Assembly: GCF_002878395.1 (NCBI RefSeq)
Contig: NC_061121.1
Span: 135,781,756-135,845,755, forward strand
DNA length: 64,000 nt
Direction: 5' to 3'
Source of the DNA: Capsicum annuum
Taxonomy: Eukaryota > Streptophyta > Magnoliopsida > Solanales > Solanaceae
Shown in pieces: positions 11,148 to 23,900 of this stretch; the first letter of the stretch is position 1; each line of letters starts with the position of its first letter. Both the position numbers and the translations under genes were made by a program. Under the pieces are notes generated by a model, which was given only the letters and a program-made list of their open reading frames with translations, made no database searches and had not been told where the DNA came from.

Positions 11148-12686
11148 TACTGGTAAGGAAGAACATTAAAACCTACATTATGAACAATGTATCCACATAG
11201 ATATATTTTTGGTCAGTACTACTTGAATGTACTGAGTGTATGGGTATGAATGCAATAAGTAAAATTGACAAAAACCATAAGTTTAAAACATGTATGCTAA
11301 GTATAAGCAGACTCATCATAATCATGACGAACATTAAGGATTGAAAAATGTTAAAACATAAGAAATAAATTCATAATCAAATACTTCGATGAGTCATTAC
11401 ACTTAGTTTCTAAAATCATCTTTTCTTGTGGAAGATTATTATAATTGACATAAGCTATATGAGCTAGCATGGAGTCCAACATCTTAACCACGTTAAGGAG
11501 ATTTGTTCTATACCTTTCTATCGATATTGAACCTTAACTATAGTGATCACTAAACTGAGCCCATTAGGGCTATAGAGACACTCTCCAGATATGATCCCTT
11601 TAACCTACGGTGGTACGTAGTTTGTTAGAAATAGGATGTGCTAAACCCACAATCCCCTCAGTTATATATACTACTCCTAAAACTTAATAGTGTTCATACT
11701 TTATGAAATTCACCTTGAAATACGCATATAGGTTTATAAGTCTGAAAACCAATCATGTTTCTATTCCTAAATCTTGTTCATAAATAACTGTGTAAATTTT
11801 ATATCATGTCTGAGATCAAAAGATCAAAACTAAAACTTTAATTATGTTGTAATACTCTATAGCTTGAATTAGTAAGCTTGAACTTCTTGTAAACTGAGTA
11901 AATCATGCAAAATCATATACACACTTTTCCACTAGTAGAATTTCATGCCAAAATACCAAACTCAGTTCGTAAGATTAATTTTATGGATAAAACATAACTA
12001 AAGATAAAATCTTGTGCTAAATAAATTTTAAAGCATGAGGAAGCATCATAATTTCAAAGGATAATAAAAATGGGTATGAACCCTTTTCATTAAATGCTTA
12101 AATCAAGTAAAAACTTAAATTTTAGGCACAAGGATGAAAGGTTTTCCTTCTCTAAACCCTACATACCTGAACTTAGTGAATTCTCTTTGACGGAGACTTG
12201 AATTTTAGCCTTTGAGATAGAATTATTAGAGGAACCATTTATTTTGATATTATTGTGAACTTGAGAGGAGATAAAATGGTGTATTTGGGTTATAGGGTAA
12301 GGGAATATGCTTTATTATAAGTTGTAGGAGTATTTAGGATGTAAAAGACCAAAATACCCTTGAAAAAATAAAGAAAAAATAGAATTTGGGCATCACTACG
12401 ACCTTGGGCATAGCATGCCCTTCATGCGGCAACCAGCTGATGTGGCATGCCCTTATTGTGTTGGGCAACTGGTTTTCATTATAGGGTGTGCCATGCATCC
12501 ATGGTAGGCCCTAATCACAAACCTTTACTGTTTAGGGTCCTAAAATAGCCAAAAACACATTTCAAAAGTTTTGAAACACTTTCTAGTGGTCCCATCAACA
12601 TTACTTATCATTATTCAACACAAAAATCACATTAAAACTTATTATGTCTATCAAAATAAAATCACTGAGATTTTTGAGGTCTAACA
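11148..12686 (-). repeat. Truncated A-family LTR shared by A1 and A2
   Basis: This matches the A LTR at about 55386-56912 from the TACTG(G/C)(T/G)AAGGA block onward and ends CTAACA at 12686. The first ~410 bp of the LTR and the A1 primer-binding site are missing. On its right is the A2 polypurine tract, making it the 3' LTR of A2. On its left is the A1 gag leader, making it also the remains of the A1 5' LTR. Confidence 0.75.
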
Positions 12687-12700
12687 TTATCTCTCTCTTG
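12687..12700 (-). other. A2 polypurine tract
   Basis: The minus strand reads CCAAGAGAGAGATAA directly before the LTR start TGTTAGACC. Its place matches the tracts of the B and C elements. Confidence 0.65.
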
Positions 12701-12950
12701 GTATGACTCATCCTCGAATGATGGTTGGGATAGGGAAAGATCAATCTTATGGGTGCGCTAGGTTGAGGTCTAAAGCTTATTTGCTCTTTGACTGAAGCTA
12801 CTCACCTCTAGAACAAGCATACAACTAATATGATCGGATACACATAAACCTTAAAGGTTAAACTAATATGAGTAAGTTGTCGGTAAGTAGAATTAGAAGG
12901 GATTTCCGTTCTCAAGTTGACTTTGTACTAGGAGAAAATAGGTGAAGATA
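12701..12950 (-). other. A2 3' untranslated stretch
   Basis: AT-rich sequence between the polypurine tract and the chromodomain end of the A2 polyprotein. No open frame or motif was recognised. Confidence 0.5.
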
Positions 12951-14240
12951 TCAACTTATCATGTCTGCCTCTACTTCCCACATTGCTCTCTCAACTGACT
13001 GATTTCTGCATAGGACTTTCATCAAAGCTGCTTCCATATTCCTTAGCCTTCGAACTTATCAATCAAGAATTTCAACTGGAATTTTCTCATAGGATAAACT
13101 ATCTTTCACTCCTATACTTTCTGTAGGTACTACTAAGGATAGGTCTCTAATGCCCTTCGTTAACATACACACATGGAAAACTGGATGAACAACGGCTAAT
13201 TCTTATAGAAGATCTAGCTCATATGTGACATTTCCAACACACTTCACGATTTCATATTGACCAATAACCTAGGGATCGAGCTTTATTTTTCTTCCAAATC
13301 TTATTATTCCCTTCATGTGTGACATATTAAAAAACACCCAATAATTTATCGCAAACTTTAGTTCTCTCCTCCTCACATCTATATATGATTTCTGACAATA
13401 TTACATAATTTTCAACCTCTTATGAATTAACTGAACCTTATCTATAGCTTCGAGAATAGAATTCATCCCAATCAAAGTAACTTCACCACTTTAAATCACC
13501 CTATAGATGATCTATAGCTACGCCCATATAAGGCTTCAAATGGAGCTATCTGAATACTAACATGGTAACTGTTATTATAAGAAAACTGAATCAAGGGTAG
13601 ATAATTATTCCAATTTCATTTAAAGTAATTCACACAGTCTCTCAACATATCCTCTTAATCTCTCGACCTAACCATCTTTCTATGGGTGGAAAGAGTTACT
13701 AAGCTTCTCCTTTGTTCAAAGGACTTTCTAAAATAATTGCTAAAAATCAGAAGCAGACTGAGTATCTCTGTCTGAAAAGATGGATCATGAAATCTCGTGG
13801 AGTGTTAATAACTCACCAGCATATAACATATCATTATCTTTAGACGTATCTGAGGTCCTAATTGGCATGAAATTATATAACTTGGTCATTTGATCCATGA
13901 AAACCCACATAATGTCATGCAGACGTCTGGTGAGAGGAAGTGCCTACATAAAATCCATAATTAATTATCTCCCATTTCTAATTAAGGATACCAATATCCG
14001 GAAGTGTGCCTCGTTGTCTTTGATGCAAAAATTTCATTTTCTAAAAATTGGAACACTTAGCCACTAACTTTTCTATGTCTCGCTTCATACCATTCCAGTA
14101 ATAAACTTCCTACAGAGCGTGGTACATCTTAGTGGCACCAAGGTGAATCGAATAATTTGAACTATGAGTTTTCTCTAGTATCCATTCTCTCAACTCATCA
14201 ACATTAGGAACACATAGATGACCCTAATAGAGAAGAACAC
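12950..14240 (-). pseudogene. A2 integrase and chromodomain-like tail
   Basis: The right-to-left order is a zinc finger near 14060-14160 (HLGATKMYHAL, then KCSNF with the second Cys lost), core fragments at 13680-13930, a C-terminal block HPVFHVCMLTKG near 13170, and a chromodomain-like tail (VEILD-QVRRLRNMEAALMKVL, 12990-13080). This order and tail identify a Tekay-type chromovirus integrase. It has multiple frameshifts and stops and no usable frame. Confidence 0.8.
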
Positions 14241-14279
14241 CAACTAACCCTTGGGAGAAAACTTCAATATTTATTGATG

Positions 14280-14415
14280 ATCTGCTTCCATTAACTGCAT
14301 AAGTATCGAATCACTGCCTTCTTTTTCCTTTTCCTACGCTTTGAGAGGTCACTCAAAACCATTTAGAACCATCAAACTACCACCATGTATATCGTGCAAA
14401 CAATTTCCTAATTGT
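14280..14415 (-). pseudogene. A2 integrase/RNase H spacer, left part
   Basis: This matches A1 at about 5590-5745, the sequence between RNase H and integrase. It is cut at 14415-14420 by solo LTR C2 and resumes at 16880. Confidence 0.7.
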
Positions 14416-14420
14416 GCTAG

Positions 14421-16879
14421 TGTAACGCCCCAAGAGGACACCCTAGGGGTCACATGGTGGTTACAGTCGCGAGGGACCACAAGCTAACCCATGAGTTCGT
14501 ACTTGCTATGAGCACTGAATAACATAATCATAAATTCGGAAGTATAACTGATATGCCATAAGGTTTTAATAACTGAAACAAGTTTTGGATTATGAATCTG
14601 AAGAAATAACTATCTGAGTCTGAATAAACACTGAAATCTGAGATAAACTGAATAACTAACTTATATGCCGACTGAAGTCTGAATACTAAATAACTGACTG
14701 TAGTGTCTAAAAGCCTCTAAACAGAATAACTATGAGTTGATGGGACAGGCCCCAACTAACTCCAACTAAATACTAAACTGAAAGCATAAAATAAATATTT
14801 CGTCCTCGAATTATAAGGTCTCACCACTGCGACTGTTGAGAGTCTGAGATGTCTAAATATGATTCGAGAACTGAGCGTTATCACCTATGATATAATACAT
14901 CATAACGCAAAAGAAAGGTATGCGATCAGTACTTTGAATGTACTGGTATGCTAAATGAGGTAAGCTAATATGCAGGTTTCATGAGCATGAATAATAACTG
15001 TCTGAATATACAAATAAAACATGGAGTACTGAATAGAGAGCATGAAATCTGTAGAGACTGAAAATATATGAAATTTATAAATGCTATGTATGCATAAAAG
15101 TCTGTAAATACTGAAGGTACGTGAAATCTGTAGGTACTGGGAATGCATAATCAAGCATATAACATGAATTAAATAAAACTCTATAAGACATACTGAAATA
15201 ACTGATATCTGTATGCCTTGGTCAAACAACACTGAGATTGAATGTTTGAACTGATTACTGGACTAAAAATGTAACTGAGACTGTGGGAGGTATCATCAAA
15301 CCGACATGCCCCAATCTGAGCTAATTAGGGTCCAACTTGTAATCCCAGTTAGAAGGGTGTTAATACCGTGCCATAGGTACTAACGCTGGCTGTGTGGATC
15401 TACTATACTGATTTACTATCTCGAAGGACTAAGGGTGTCAAGCCTAAAATGAAGGGTTACCCCAGCGAGATAGTCATGCCTACATGATGGGTGACTTCTC
15501 ATATCCTATGTTGGCTATGTAGTTCTGGAGTTTAGGTACTGATACTAGCAACTTTGCCTATCTGACGGGGAAACCGCCATCCCTACACTCGCTTGGTGCT
15601 AAGTCCTACTCCCAACTGAATGACACTGAGTTACTGACTATTTTGAGTTTAATCTGACTGATCTAGTAATGCTCATAACATGTATTCTGAAGTTATTCTG
15701 AAGATACTGAGACGAGACTAAATAAGCAGCTATGGTTTTTGGGTATTCAATACCCCCAGAACTCAAAAGAAATAATAGTAACATGATATTTAAGCTTAGA
15801 GGTCATAGCATGGAGTCTTTTATCAAACATGTATTCTTGTAGGTATTTTATCAAACACTTGTAGTTCATAGTTTGGTCAAGTCATAGGAATGTTAGGGAA
15901 ATTGTAGTAATAACATGAATTCAATATGAATAGTTCTAAATCATGATTAATTCAATGAATGATAACATTAAAACATGAAGAATTGAATAACAACAATAAT
16001 TTCATTTATACATGGTGTAAAATCATAGTTCATGGAGATTCATGGGTGAAATAATAATTTAAAATCAAAATAACTTGAAAAGATCACAATTTTGTATTTT
16101 AAATTGGATACTTGGACTCCATGGGCAAAAGGAACCATGGATGAACATTTAACATACCTGGATTAATGAATTTAAGATGATTCATGGAGAGTTCTTGAGA
16201 TATGGCCTAGAATTTGAGAGCTAGGGTTTTTATGTTCTTGAAGAGAATGGATCCCCTTTTGAGTAATCTAAGAATAATGGGTATATGATGTCCTATTAGG
16301 CTTTAATTTTGTGTTTAGGACGAGTTTAGGGCTTAGGAAAATGACCAAACAGCCCCTTGGAAATAAAAAATGCGAAACTAGAAAAACTGAAAATCCTGAT
16401 TTAAGGCCTTGGCGCGATGCGCCAGGATCGTAGAGCCTCACTGGAAATTGATGACTGGGACCTGGTAGCTTGGCACAATGCGGAGCTATCGCGGTAAGCC
16501 TTTGGAATTCCATTTTGTCCACCTTCGCGATGCGCCATTATCGCGGAGGCTCACTGGAAATTGCCAAATGTGAACTGGGTCCTTGGCGCAATTTGCCAAT
16601 ATCGCGGTCCTTTACTGGAAATTGAAAATTGTCATTCAGACTGGATCCGCAACGTGCTAGTGACCAATATAAAGGTGTTTAACGACTGAAACTTAAAATC
16701 GCCATAACTTCTTACCCAATTATCAGATTTGGGTGAATTTTACATCGTTGGAAAGCTAATTGAATTTCCTACTCAATGGCAAGCTCTAAACTGAAAAATA
16801 AAGGGTATTTCAAAAATTTTATATATGAATACTCATGTATTGGGACTTAAATTATTCTAGGGAAATACGGGGTATTAGA
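14421..16879 (-). mobile_element. Solo LTR C2 (C family) in A2
   Basis: It starts TGTAACGCCCC and ends GGTATTAGA (from GGTATTACA). The flanks GCTAG (14416-14420) and ACTAG (16880-16884) form a 5-bp target-site duplication with one mismatch. Excision rejoins the RNase H end of A2 as seen uninterrupted in A1 at 5730-5750. No internal region is present. Read on the minus strand it carries four GC-rich palindromic U3 units. Confidence 0.9.
16408..16624 (-). repeat. GC-rich tandem units in the U3 of C2
   Basis: Four units start at about 16408, 16468, 16522 and 16581, each with a GGCGCGATGCGCC-like half-palindrome, an ATCGCGG block and a TCACTGGAAATTG tail. They are GC islands inside AT-rich DNA. 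Related units occupy the same position in the other C LTRs. Confidence 0.8.
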
Positions 16880-17330
16880 ACTAGTCTACGCACCTCCTTG
16901 GCCAACTCCTTCTTCTCCTTTTCAACATGGGCTACATTACCCATAGACAACCTGCTCAAAGTATTAGCCATAACATTTACCTTGCCCAAATGGTAGAGCA
17001 CATTAATGTCATAATCCTTTTGCAACTCCATCCACCTTCTTTGAAGATGATTTAACTCCTTCGCTGTGAACATGTATTGCAGACTCTTATATTAGTGAAA
17101 TTTCCACCTACACACAATATAGATTATGTCTCTAAATTTTCAAGGCGAATACCACAACTGCTAATTCCAAATCATAAGTTAGATAATTCTTCTCGTGATA
17201 TATAAGTTGTTGGAGGCATAAGCTATTACTCTTCCATTTTTCATCAAAACACACCCTAACCCAACTTTCAAAGCATCATAGTACACAAATCCATCTAACC
17301 CATCAGGCAAAGTTAGCACTAGCGACGAAG
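16880..17330 (-). pseudogene. A2 RNase H remnant
   Basis: A 73-codon frame (17073-16852) reads LQKDYDINVLYHLGKVNVMA and then the LSRLSMGNVAHVEKEKKEL block. This is the C-terminal part of a Ty3/gypsy RNase H and its spacer to integrase. In the usual VADALS word the last catalytic Asp is changed (ANTLS). The upstream part at 17080-17330 is frameshifted. Confidence 0.8.
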
Positions 17331-18200
17331 ACAATCTATCATATAACTCTTGAAAACTTTTCTCGCATTTGTGTAACTATTGGTACTTTACTTTATTTTA
17401 TGTCAACTTGGTCAATAGTGGATATATGAGGAAAAAGCCACAATGAACCTCCTGATAATTGGTCAAACCTAGAAAGCTCCTAATATCAGATGGACTAATG
17501 GTCCTAGACCAACATTTCATTGCATCTATTTTCTAAGGGTTTACATGAATACCATCACTTGAAATCACATGCCCCAAAGAGGTAACCGACTTCAACCAGA
17601 ATTCACACTTACTAAACTTTGCAAACAATTGGCGATCTTTGTGTTTCTGCAATAATATTCAAAAATGGTTTGCATGTTCCTCCTCACTTTGAGAATAGAA
17701 AAGTATGTCATCTATAAAGACAATGACAAACATGTCCAAATACTTCTTGAAAACCATACCCATTAAGTCCATAAATGTAGAAGAAGCATATATTAGTCCA
17801 AAAGACATAACCATAAACTCAAAGTGACCATACGAGTTCTAAAAGAAGACTTCAAAATGTCACATTCCCTAACCTTCAACTGGTGATATCCCGATATGAG
17901 ATCAATCTTCTAAAACCAACAGGCACCCTGAAGCTGGTTAAATAAGACATAAATTCTGGGGATAGGGCACTTGATCTTAATGGTGACGTTGTTTAGCTGC
18001 CAGTAATGTATACATATTTTGAGAGTACCATACTTCTTGCACATGAATAAGATGGAGCACCCCATAGAGAACACTGGGTATGATGAACCGCTCATCTAAG
18101 AGATCCTTAAGTTGTTCTTTTAACTACTTAAGTTCAGCCAAAGCTCTTCTACAGGGAGGAATAGAGATGGATTGTGTATCTTGGAGTAGGCCAATCCTAA
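17330..18200 (-). pseudogene. A2 reverse transcriptase remnant
   Basis: The palm motif is visible at about 17695-17735 as [16 protein letters not shown], so the FIDD catalytic pair is intact here. An upstream frame at 18095-17910 holds the RT N-terminal CKKYGTLKICIHYWQLNNVT block and the FNQLQGA motif. Several frameshifts separate the pieces. Compared with A1, this copy keeps the catalytic Asp pair but has lost reading-frame continuity. Confidence 0.8.
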
Positions 18201-18377
18201 GTTCAATTTCTCTATTGAAAGGTGCCCTGGGAAGATAATCTAGAAAGACTTTGGGCAATTCATTAACTACATAAAATGATTGAATAGTTGGGGTCTCAGA
18301 ATTAGTATCTTTAAATCGAACAAAGTGATAGATACACCTTTTTGAGATTAACTTTTTGGATTTAAGATAAAATTTAT
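18200..18377 (-). pseudogene. A2 protease-RT linker, cut by B1
   Basis: This aligns with A1 at 9230-9410 and ends at 18377, where the B1 LTR begins. The matching continuation is at 27114 (TTATTGAACTATCC against TTACTGAACTACCC in A1). Confidence 0.75.
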
Positions 18378-20388
18378 AGCGACCCTTAGGACTGGAGACC
18401 GCCCCCTGAGCCTATTCTAATATGACTGAGAACACCTAGAAGTGGATGAATACCAATATAAAACAAGACATGAAAGATAACTCAAAGATCTATATAAAAT
18501 CAAAATACAAATATATCCACAAAACCAAAATCCAATACCAAATGACAACCATAATGCCCAAGTCCACAGTAGTCTAACAAAGCCTCTAACAAAAAAATCG
18601 AGTACCAATAAATTGTTAGACATGCCCCTGACCATAGTTAAAATATATATGAGATAAAGTCTATGACATAAGAAACCAAACATGAAATGACGTCTTTTAA
18701 AAGATGAAAGTTCACTACTTAAAGTCAACTCATGAACCAACCAAGAATACCTGATCATTGTGTAGGAGGAGTAGAAGTATGGCCAGTTCCTGCATCACGT
18801 AGAGATACAATGTCTGAAGACGGTAAGCGGTTTGAGCGCTAACAAGTAACATAGGGGTAGGAGAACAAATAAATCCATGCATAATAAATCAAATTAGTTA
18901 AAATCTAATGCACATAACCATATACAAATACATACATATATATACCATGTCGGGATAAGGAACAATACTTAACATGAATGTTTAAAAAATTTAGCTTGGA
19001 TTGTGTAGCTTGACCATCATAAAATCCACTCACGAGCTATATGTGTCTAGTGTCTCCCACTGAACGGGCCCTAGTATGCGTTAGCCATATGAACCAGAGA
19101 TATCATAGAAGGTTGGGGATTCCAATGTACCCTTCGCCCTCCATGATACATATGTACATCTATACACTTGGGGGATTCCCTCGAACCCTGGAAGCATACT
19201 TCCACTAAGACATACCCTCACATGGCTAACATGAGTTTCTCGTATCAGTCCTTTGGACTCACACCTTCACGGTTAGCTAACACAACCCCCAGTAATGCCC
19301 AATTAAAACATTTTACATATAACCCATCCACCAAAATGCAGGAGTCAATTAATAAGACATTATTAAGTGGTATCATCAAATCAACTATAGCTTGCAAGAA
19401 ATATCATTAAACAAAACATACGAGATTCCTTTATACCCTGTAGACTCCATTATCAAAATCATTTAGGGGATTCCACTGTATGCCACAAGGTTTTCATAAA
19501 TCATTTACTTAAGGGATTCCATTATACCCCAAAAGGTTTTCACAACCATCCTTAACCATTTATACCCTACAATAGTTTCAAAGGGAATAAGCCAAACCAA
19601 ATGAGATGACAAAATCATATTCACTGACAATTTATCAAATAGGTTGAGGGCACATTATTTCCAAACCATATATCAAGGAAAAATGACCAAATTAGCAATT
19701 AACCATGACCCCTTTATTTTATTATCATTCCCACGCATCCCACAATTTTTGTAAACATTAATAAAGCATGAAGTTTGCATAATAAACAATGGAAAATCAA
19801 TTTAGGGACCAATAATGTCAAAATCCCTTAACTATTCCAAAACTTACACCAAAACCATGCCATAATAATTAATTTATGCTAATAAGAAATTATAAGTTCA
19901 AGGGAACGAGATACACGCCTTAATTGCAAAGAAATTCAAAGAATACCACACCCCTAGGATCCTAGATAACCACCTCCTAGAACCCTAGCCTCGAGTTAAA
20001 AAGGGGATTTTGAGAGATAATGTTTAAGCGTGAATAATGACCTTTGCGTATTGAAAAGCTAATGAGAATTGGTACTTGTATGTTTTAAAAGTTGTGTATA
20101 AGTGAAAGGACCTTACTACCCTTCTCTCCTTTTTAATTAAACAAAATAGCTGCAAAAATACACAGGTACATATCGTGGACCTTATTGCGGTGACTACCTT
20201 TCGTGCTGCGGGGCTATCGCAGAGGCTTACTACCTCCATGACCCTAAACTACCCCGAACCCCATCCAAAAATTCCTATACTCTCCCAGGTTATCCTTTTT
20301 ACATCCCCAAATATGATTTGAGTCAAAAATTAATATTTCAAGTACGGGAAGGCCAAATATAAAATACCCAAAATTTGAGGGTGTTACA
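18378..20388 (-). repeat. B1 3' LTR
   Basis: It matches the three other B LTRs throughout and ends GGGTGTTACA next to the polypurine tract. About 40 bp near its left end, just after the eroded terminus, are deleted relative to the copies at 25421 and 28510. The GC-rich U3 motif (GGGGCTATCGCAGAGGC) lies at 20210-20230. The 113-codon frame at 18758-18417 has no recognisable domain and recurs as a broken frame in the other copies. Confidence 0.85.
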
Positions 20389-20400
20389 TTATCCCCCCAT
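20389..20400 (-). other. B1 polypurine tract
   Basis: The minus strand reads ATGGGGGGATAA directly before the LTR start TGTAACACCC. Confidence 0.85.
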
Positions 20401-20515
20401 ATGATCATTTGTCCTTGAATTGATGAGCTAAGACACATTTTGCACGAGAATAATATCAATGCAATAGAATCAAAGGATAAACCAGTTAATAGCAAGAAAG
20501 AATGAAGTTCATACC

Positions 20516-21860
20516 TCAAGCTTCTTCATCTATCACAAGGAATAGAAATTGATATTTAGGCTTCGTATCCTCTTTTACCTCCCAAGTGGCTTCTTCCACT
20601 TTATGGTTTCTCCAAAGGACCTTTTCCAATGATACATCTTTGGTTTGCAACCTACGAACTTGCCTATCCAAGATCTCCACTCGACCTCCTTGTAAGACAG
20701 AGAATCTGAGACACCAACATTCTCAATAGGCATCACCAAGGAAGGATCACCCATGCATTTCCTTAACATGGACACATGAAACACAGGGTGAATAGAACCC
20801 AAACTCAAAGGCAACTCCAACTCATATACAATATTCCCCACTCTTTTGAAAATCTAATAAGGACTAATGAAGTAGGGACTGATCTTCCCCTTTTTTTCCA
20901 AAATACATCACTCCCTTCATGGGAGGCACCATCAAGAACACCTATTAACCCACATCAAACTCCTACTCTCTTCGCCTTATGACTACATAGGACTTTTGGC
21001 GACTTTGGGATATTTTAAGCCTATTTTGAATCACCTTCACCTTCCCTATGGCTTGATAAACTAAATCAGGATCGAACAACCTCGCCTTACAAAATTCAAA
21101 CCACCCAATAGGTGATCTATACCTCCTACTATATGATGCCTCAAATAAAGCGATATCAATGCTAGAGTGGTAACTTTTGTTGTACATAAACTCTACAAGA
21201 GGTAAGTGGTCAACCCTACTACCACTAATGTCAATTACACAAGCCCAAGGCATATCCTCTAGAGTCTTAATGATTCTTTCTGCTTGTCCATTCGTGTGCG
21301 GGTGGAAAGCTGTACTAAAGGTCATCTTAGTCCCCAAACCTCGCTGAACCAACCGCCAAAATAAGATGAAAACTGAGTACCACGATCCCAAATAATGGAA
21401 ACAGGAGCACTATGCAGCTTTACGACCTTCTGAATAAACAACCTTGAATAATCCTCAACAGAATAGTTAGTCCTCACTGACAAGAAGTGAGTATACTTAG
21501 TCATCCTATCCACGATGAACCTAATTGAATCAAACTGATTTCGAGAACATGGAAGACCAGTAAAAAAATCCATATTTATTACTTCTCATTTCTATATAGG
21601 CCACTAGATTTCTTGAGACAGCCTATAAGACCTCAAGTGTTCTGCTTTCAATTATTGACACATCATGCACTTAGCTACAAAGTTAGCTACATCTCTCTTC
21701 ATGTTATTCCACCAATATCTCCTCAAGGTCATGATACATCTTTGTCAAACTAGGGTGAACCGAATAATGTGACATATGATTTTAAACAAAAATTCTTCCT
21801 TGCAGGCCATCCATATTGAGAATATAAAATCTCCCTCGGTACCTGAAGATACCATCACCA
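20516..21860 (-). pseudogene. B1 integrase with chromodomain-like C-terminus
   Basis: Two overlapping frames (21573-21322 and 21391-20963) carry the catalytic core. The first Asp is in IVDRMTKYTHFL, the second in IIWDRGTQFSS and the Glu in TNGQAERIIKTLED, so all three DDE residues are present but in different frames (shift near 21345). The C-terminus (VFHVSMLRKC near 20775) runs into a chromodomain-like stretch (VEILDRQVRRLQTKD, then VLWRNHKVEEATWEV) and a natural-looking stop, TGA at 20518-20516. The zinc-finger part at 21640-21780 is frameshifted. It is the best preserved integrase in the window, but not intact. Confidence 0.85.
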
Positions 21861-21949
21861 CCAATGTCAAAAGCCATAACCTTCTACCTACCCACATCAT
21901 CCTTGATCTACATCAAGATAGGATCCAACACCTGTTTCTTCTTCACCTC

Positions 21950-22690
21950 AGGACCAAGAGATGACTTTACCACCTTTTGCACGAACACACAACCACCTTC
22001 AGAATCTAGGAGATAATCTTTAAGATTAGCTAAACGGTAAATATCCTTCACCAAATCCTACTTATCCTCTACATGGGACAAGCTCCCCATCGATAACCTA
22101 CTAAGAGTATCAACAACCATGCTAGCCTTACCTGAATGATAATAAAGACTCATGTCGTAGTCCTTAAGCAATTTAAGCCATCTTCTTTGCCTGGGATTTA
22201 ACTCCTTTTAGGAGAAAACATAGTGTAGGCTCTTATGATCAGAAAGGATATCAGCATGAACCTCAAATAGATAATGCCACCAAATATTCAATACGAATAC
22301 CACGGCTAACAACTACAAATCATGAGTTGGATAATTCCTCTTATGAACTTTCAACTGCCTAGAAGCATATGCTACCATCTTGCCATGCTGCATCAATACA
22401 CAACCAAGTCCCACAAAGATGCATCACAATAAACCACAAACCCATAATTTCCTTCATGTAAATCAAAATTAAAGTATAAGTTAATTTATCTTTTAGCTTT
22501 GCAAAACTCCCCTCACAAGCATCGGACCATAGAAACTTTACTTTCTTTTGAGTCAACCTAGTCAAAGGTGCAGCAATCAATGACAAGCTCTTTAAAAACC
22601 TCTTATAATAACTCGCTAAACCAAAGAAGCTGTGAATATCAGTTAGTTTCATTGTCTTAGGCCACTTCTTAACCACCACAACCTTCTATG
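21950..22690 (-). pseudogene. B1 RNase H remnant
   Basis: The frame at 22679-22359 begins in the RT-RNase H connection (TDIHSFFGLASYYKRFLKSL, then TRLTQKKVKFLWSDACEGSF) and enters RNase H before shifting. The C-terminal LSRLSMGSLSHVED block is at about 22080-22110. Stops interrupt the middle. Its position between RT and integrase is as expected. Confidence 0.8.
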
Positions 22691-23423
22691 GATCCACAAT
22701 GATCCCTTCACTAGAAATAACATGACCTAGAAAAAGAATAACATTCAACCATAACTCATGCTTTAAAAACTTAGCGTATAATTGCTGATCTTTTAGTCTG
22801 CAATATGACACAGAGGTGATAGGCATGATCCACCTCATATTTTGAATATGCCAGAATATCATCTATAAACACTATCATAAAAAAAATCCAAGAACAGACA
22901 AAATACTCAGTTCATGAGATCCATAAATATCGCGGGGCATTGTTAACCTAAATGACATGACCAAGAACTCAAAATGTCCATACCGGGTACGAAAGGTAGT
23001 CTTAGGTATATCCTCCCCCTTAATCTTTAATTGATGATAACATGATTGAAGGTCAATATTAAAGAAATACTTAGCACCCTAAAGTTGGTCAAATAGATCA
23101 TTAATCCTAGGAAGAGGGTACTTATTCTTCACAGTCACCTTAATCAACTTATAATAATCAATACACATTCGAAGAGAACCATCTTTCTTAAGCACGAAGA
23201 GAATACGAGTACCCCATGGAGACAAACTAGGGTGGATAAAACATTTGTGAAGAAGATCCTTAAACTGCACCTTAATCTCCTTTAACTCAGTCGAACTTAT
23301 TTTATAAGGAGGGTTAGCGATATAAAGAGGGTCCAAAATAAGATCAATCCCAAAATCAATTTCACTATTAGGAGGAACACCAGGAAGATCATTATGGAAA
23401 ACCTCATGAAACTCATTAACCAT
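22690..23423 (-). pseudogene. B1 reverse transcriptase remnant
   Basis: The N-terminal frame (23423-23079) reads [20 protein letters not shown], then [19 protein letters not shown] and [14 protein letters not shown], which are classical gypsy RT blocks. The palm motif VFIDDILAYS is intact near 22850-22880. A frameshift separates the two parts near 23075. Confidence 0.85.
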
Positions 23424-23900
23424 AGGAATAGATTGTAATAAAGAACCCTTCGATTAGAATCTTCAACCCAGACCAGATGATAAAAAAACCCCTTACAAAT
23501 GATTTTTTTGGCTCTAAGATATGATATGAACCTTTCCTTGGGCACTAGGAAGCTCCCTTCCCACTCAATAATTTGATCATTAGGGAATTTAAAGATGACC
23601 TTACGGGTTCAATAGTCTAAAGAGGCATAGCATGAAAGAAACCAGTCCATTCCTAAGATGACTTTAAAATCTAATTTGCCTAATTCAAACAGATCCACCA
23701 AGGTTTCCCTAAGACCAATAGATACTGCACAACCTCTATATACCCTCTAGCAATCACCGAGTCACCCACTAAGGTAGAAACAGAAAAGGTCAAAGGATCA
23801 AAACCAAAATGCACAAATATAAATAGGGTCACATAATAAAAGGTAAACCCCAAATCAAGTAAAAAATACATATCACGAGAGAAAAGTGTTAAAATACAAG
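23423..23900 (-). pseudogene. B1 aspartic protease remnant
   Basis: The block SVSTLVGDSVIARGY, a signature of the Tekay-type protease (SVSTPVGESVIARRVY in relatives), is read near 23800-23750. The active site expected as D-(S/P)-G appears as DLGF, so the Ser/Thr position and the following Ala are lost. The following linker to RT is frameshifted. Confidence 0.75.

Noticed and set aside
18417..18758. 113-codon frame within a B LTR
   Set aside because: The same place in the three other B LTRs does not keep the frame. The apparent membrane-like composition comes from AT-rich LTR sequence.
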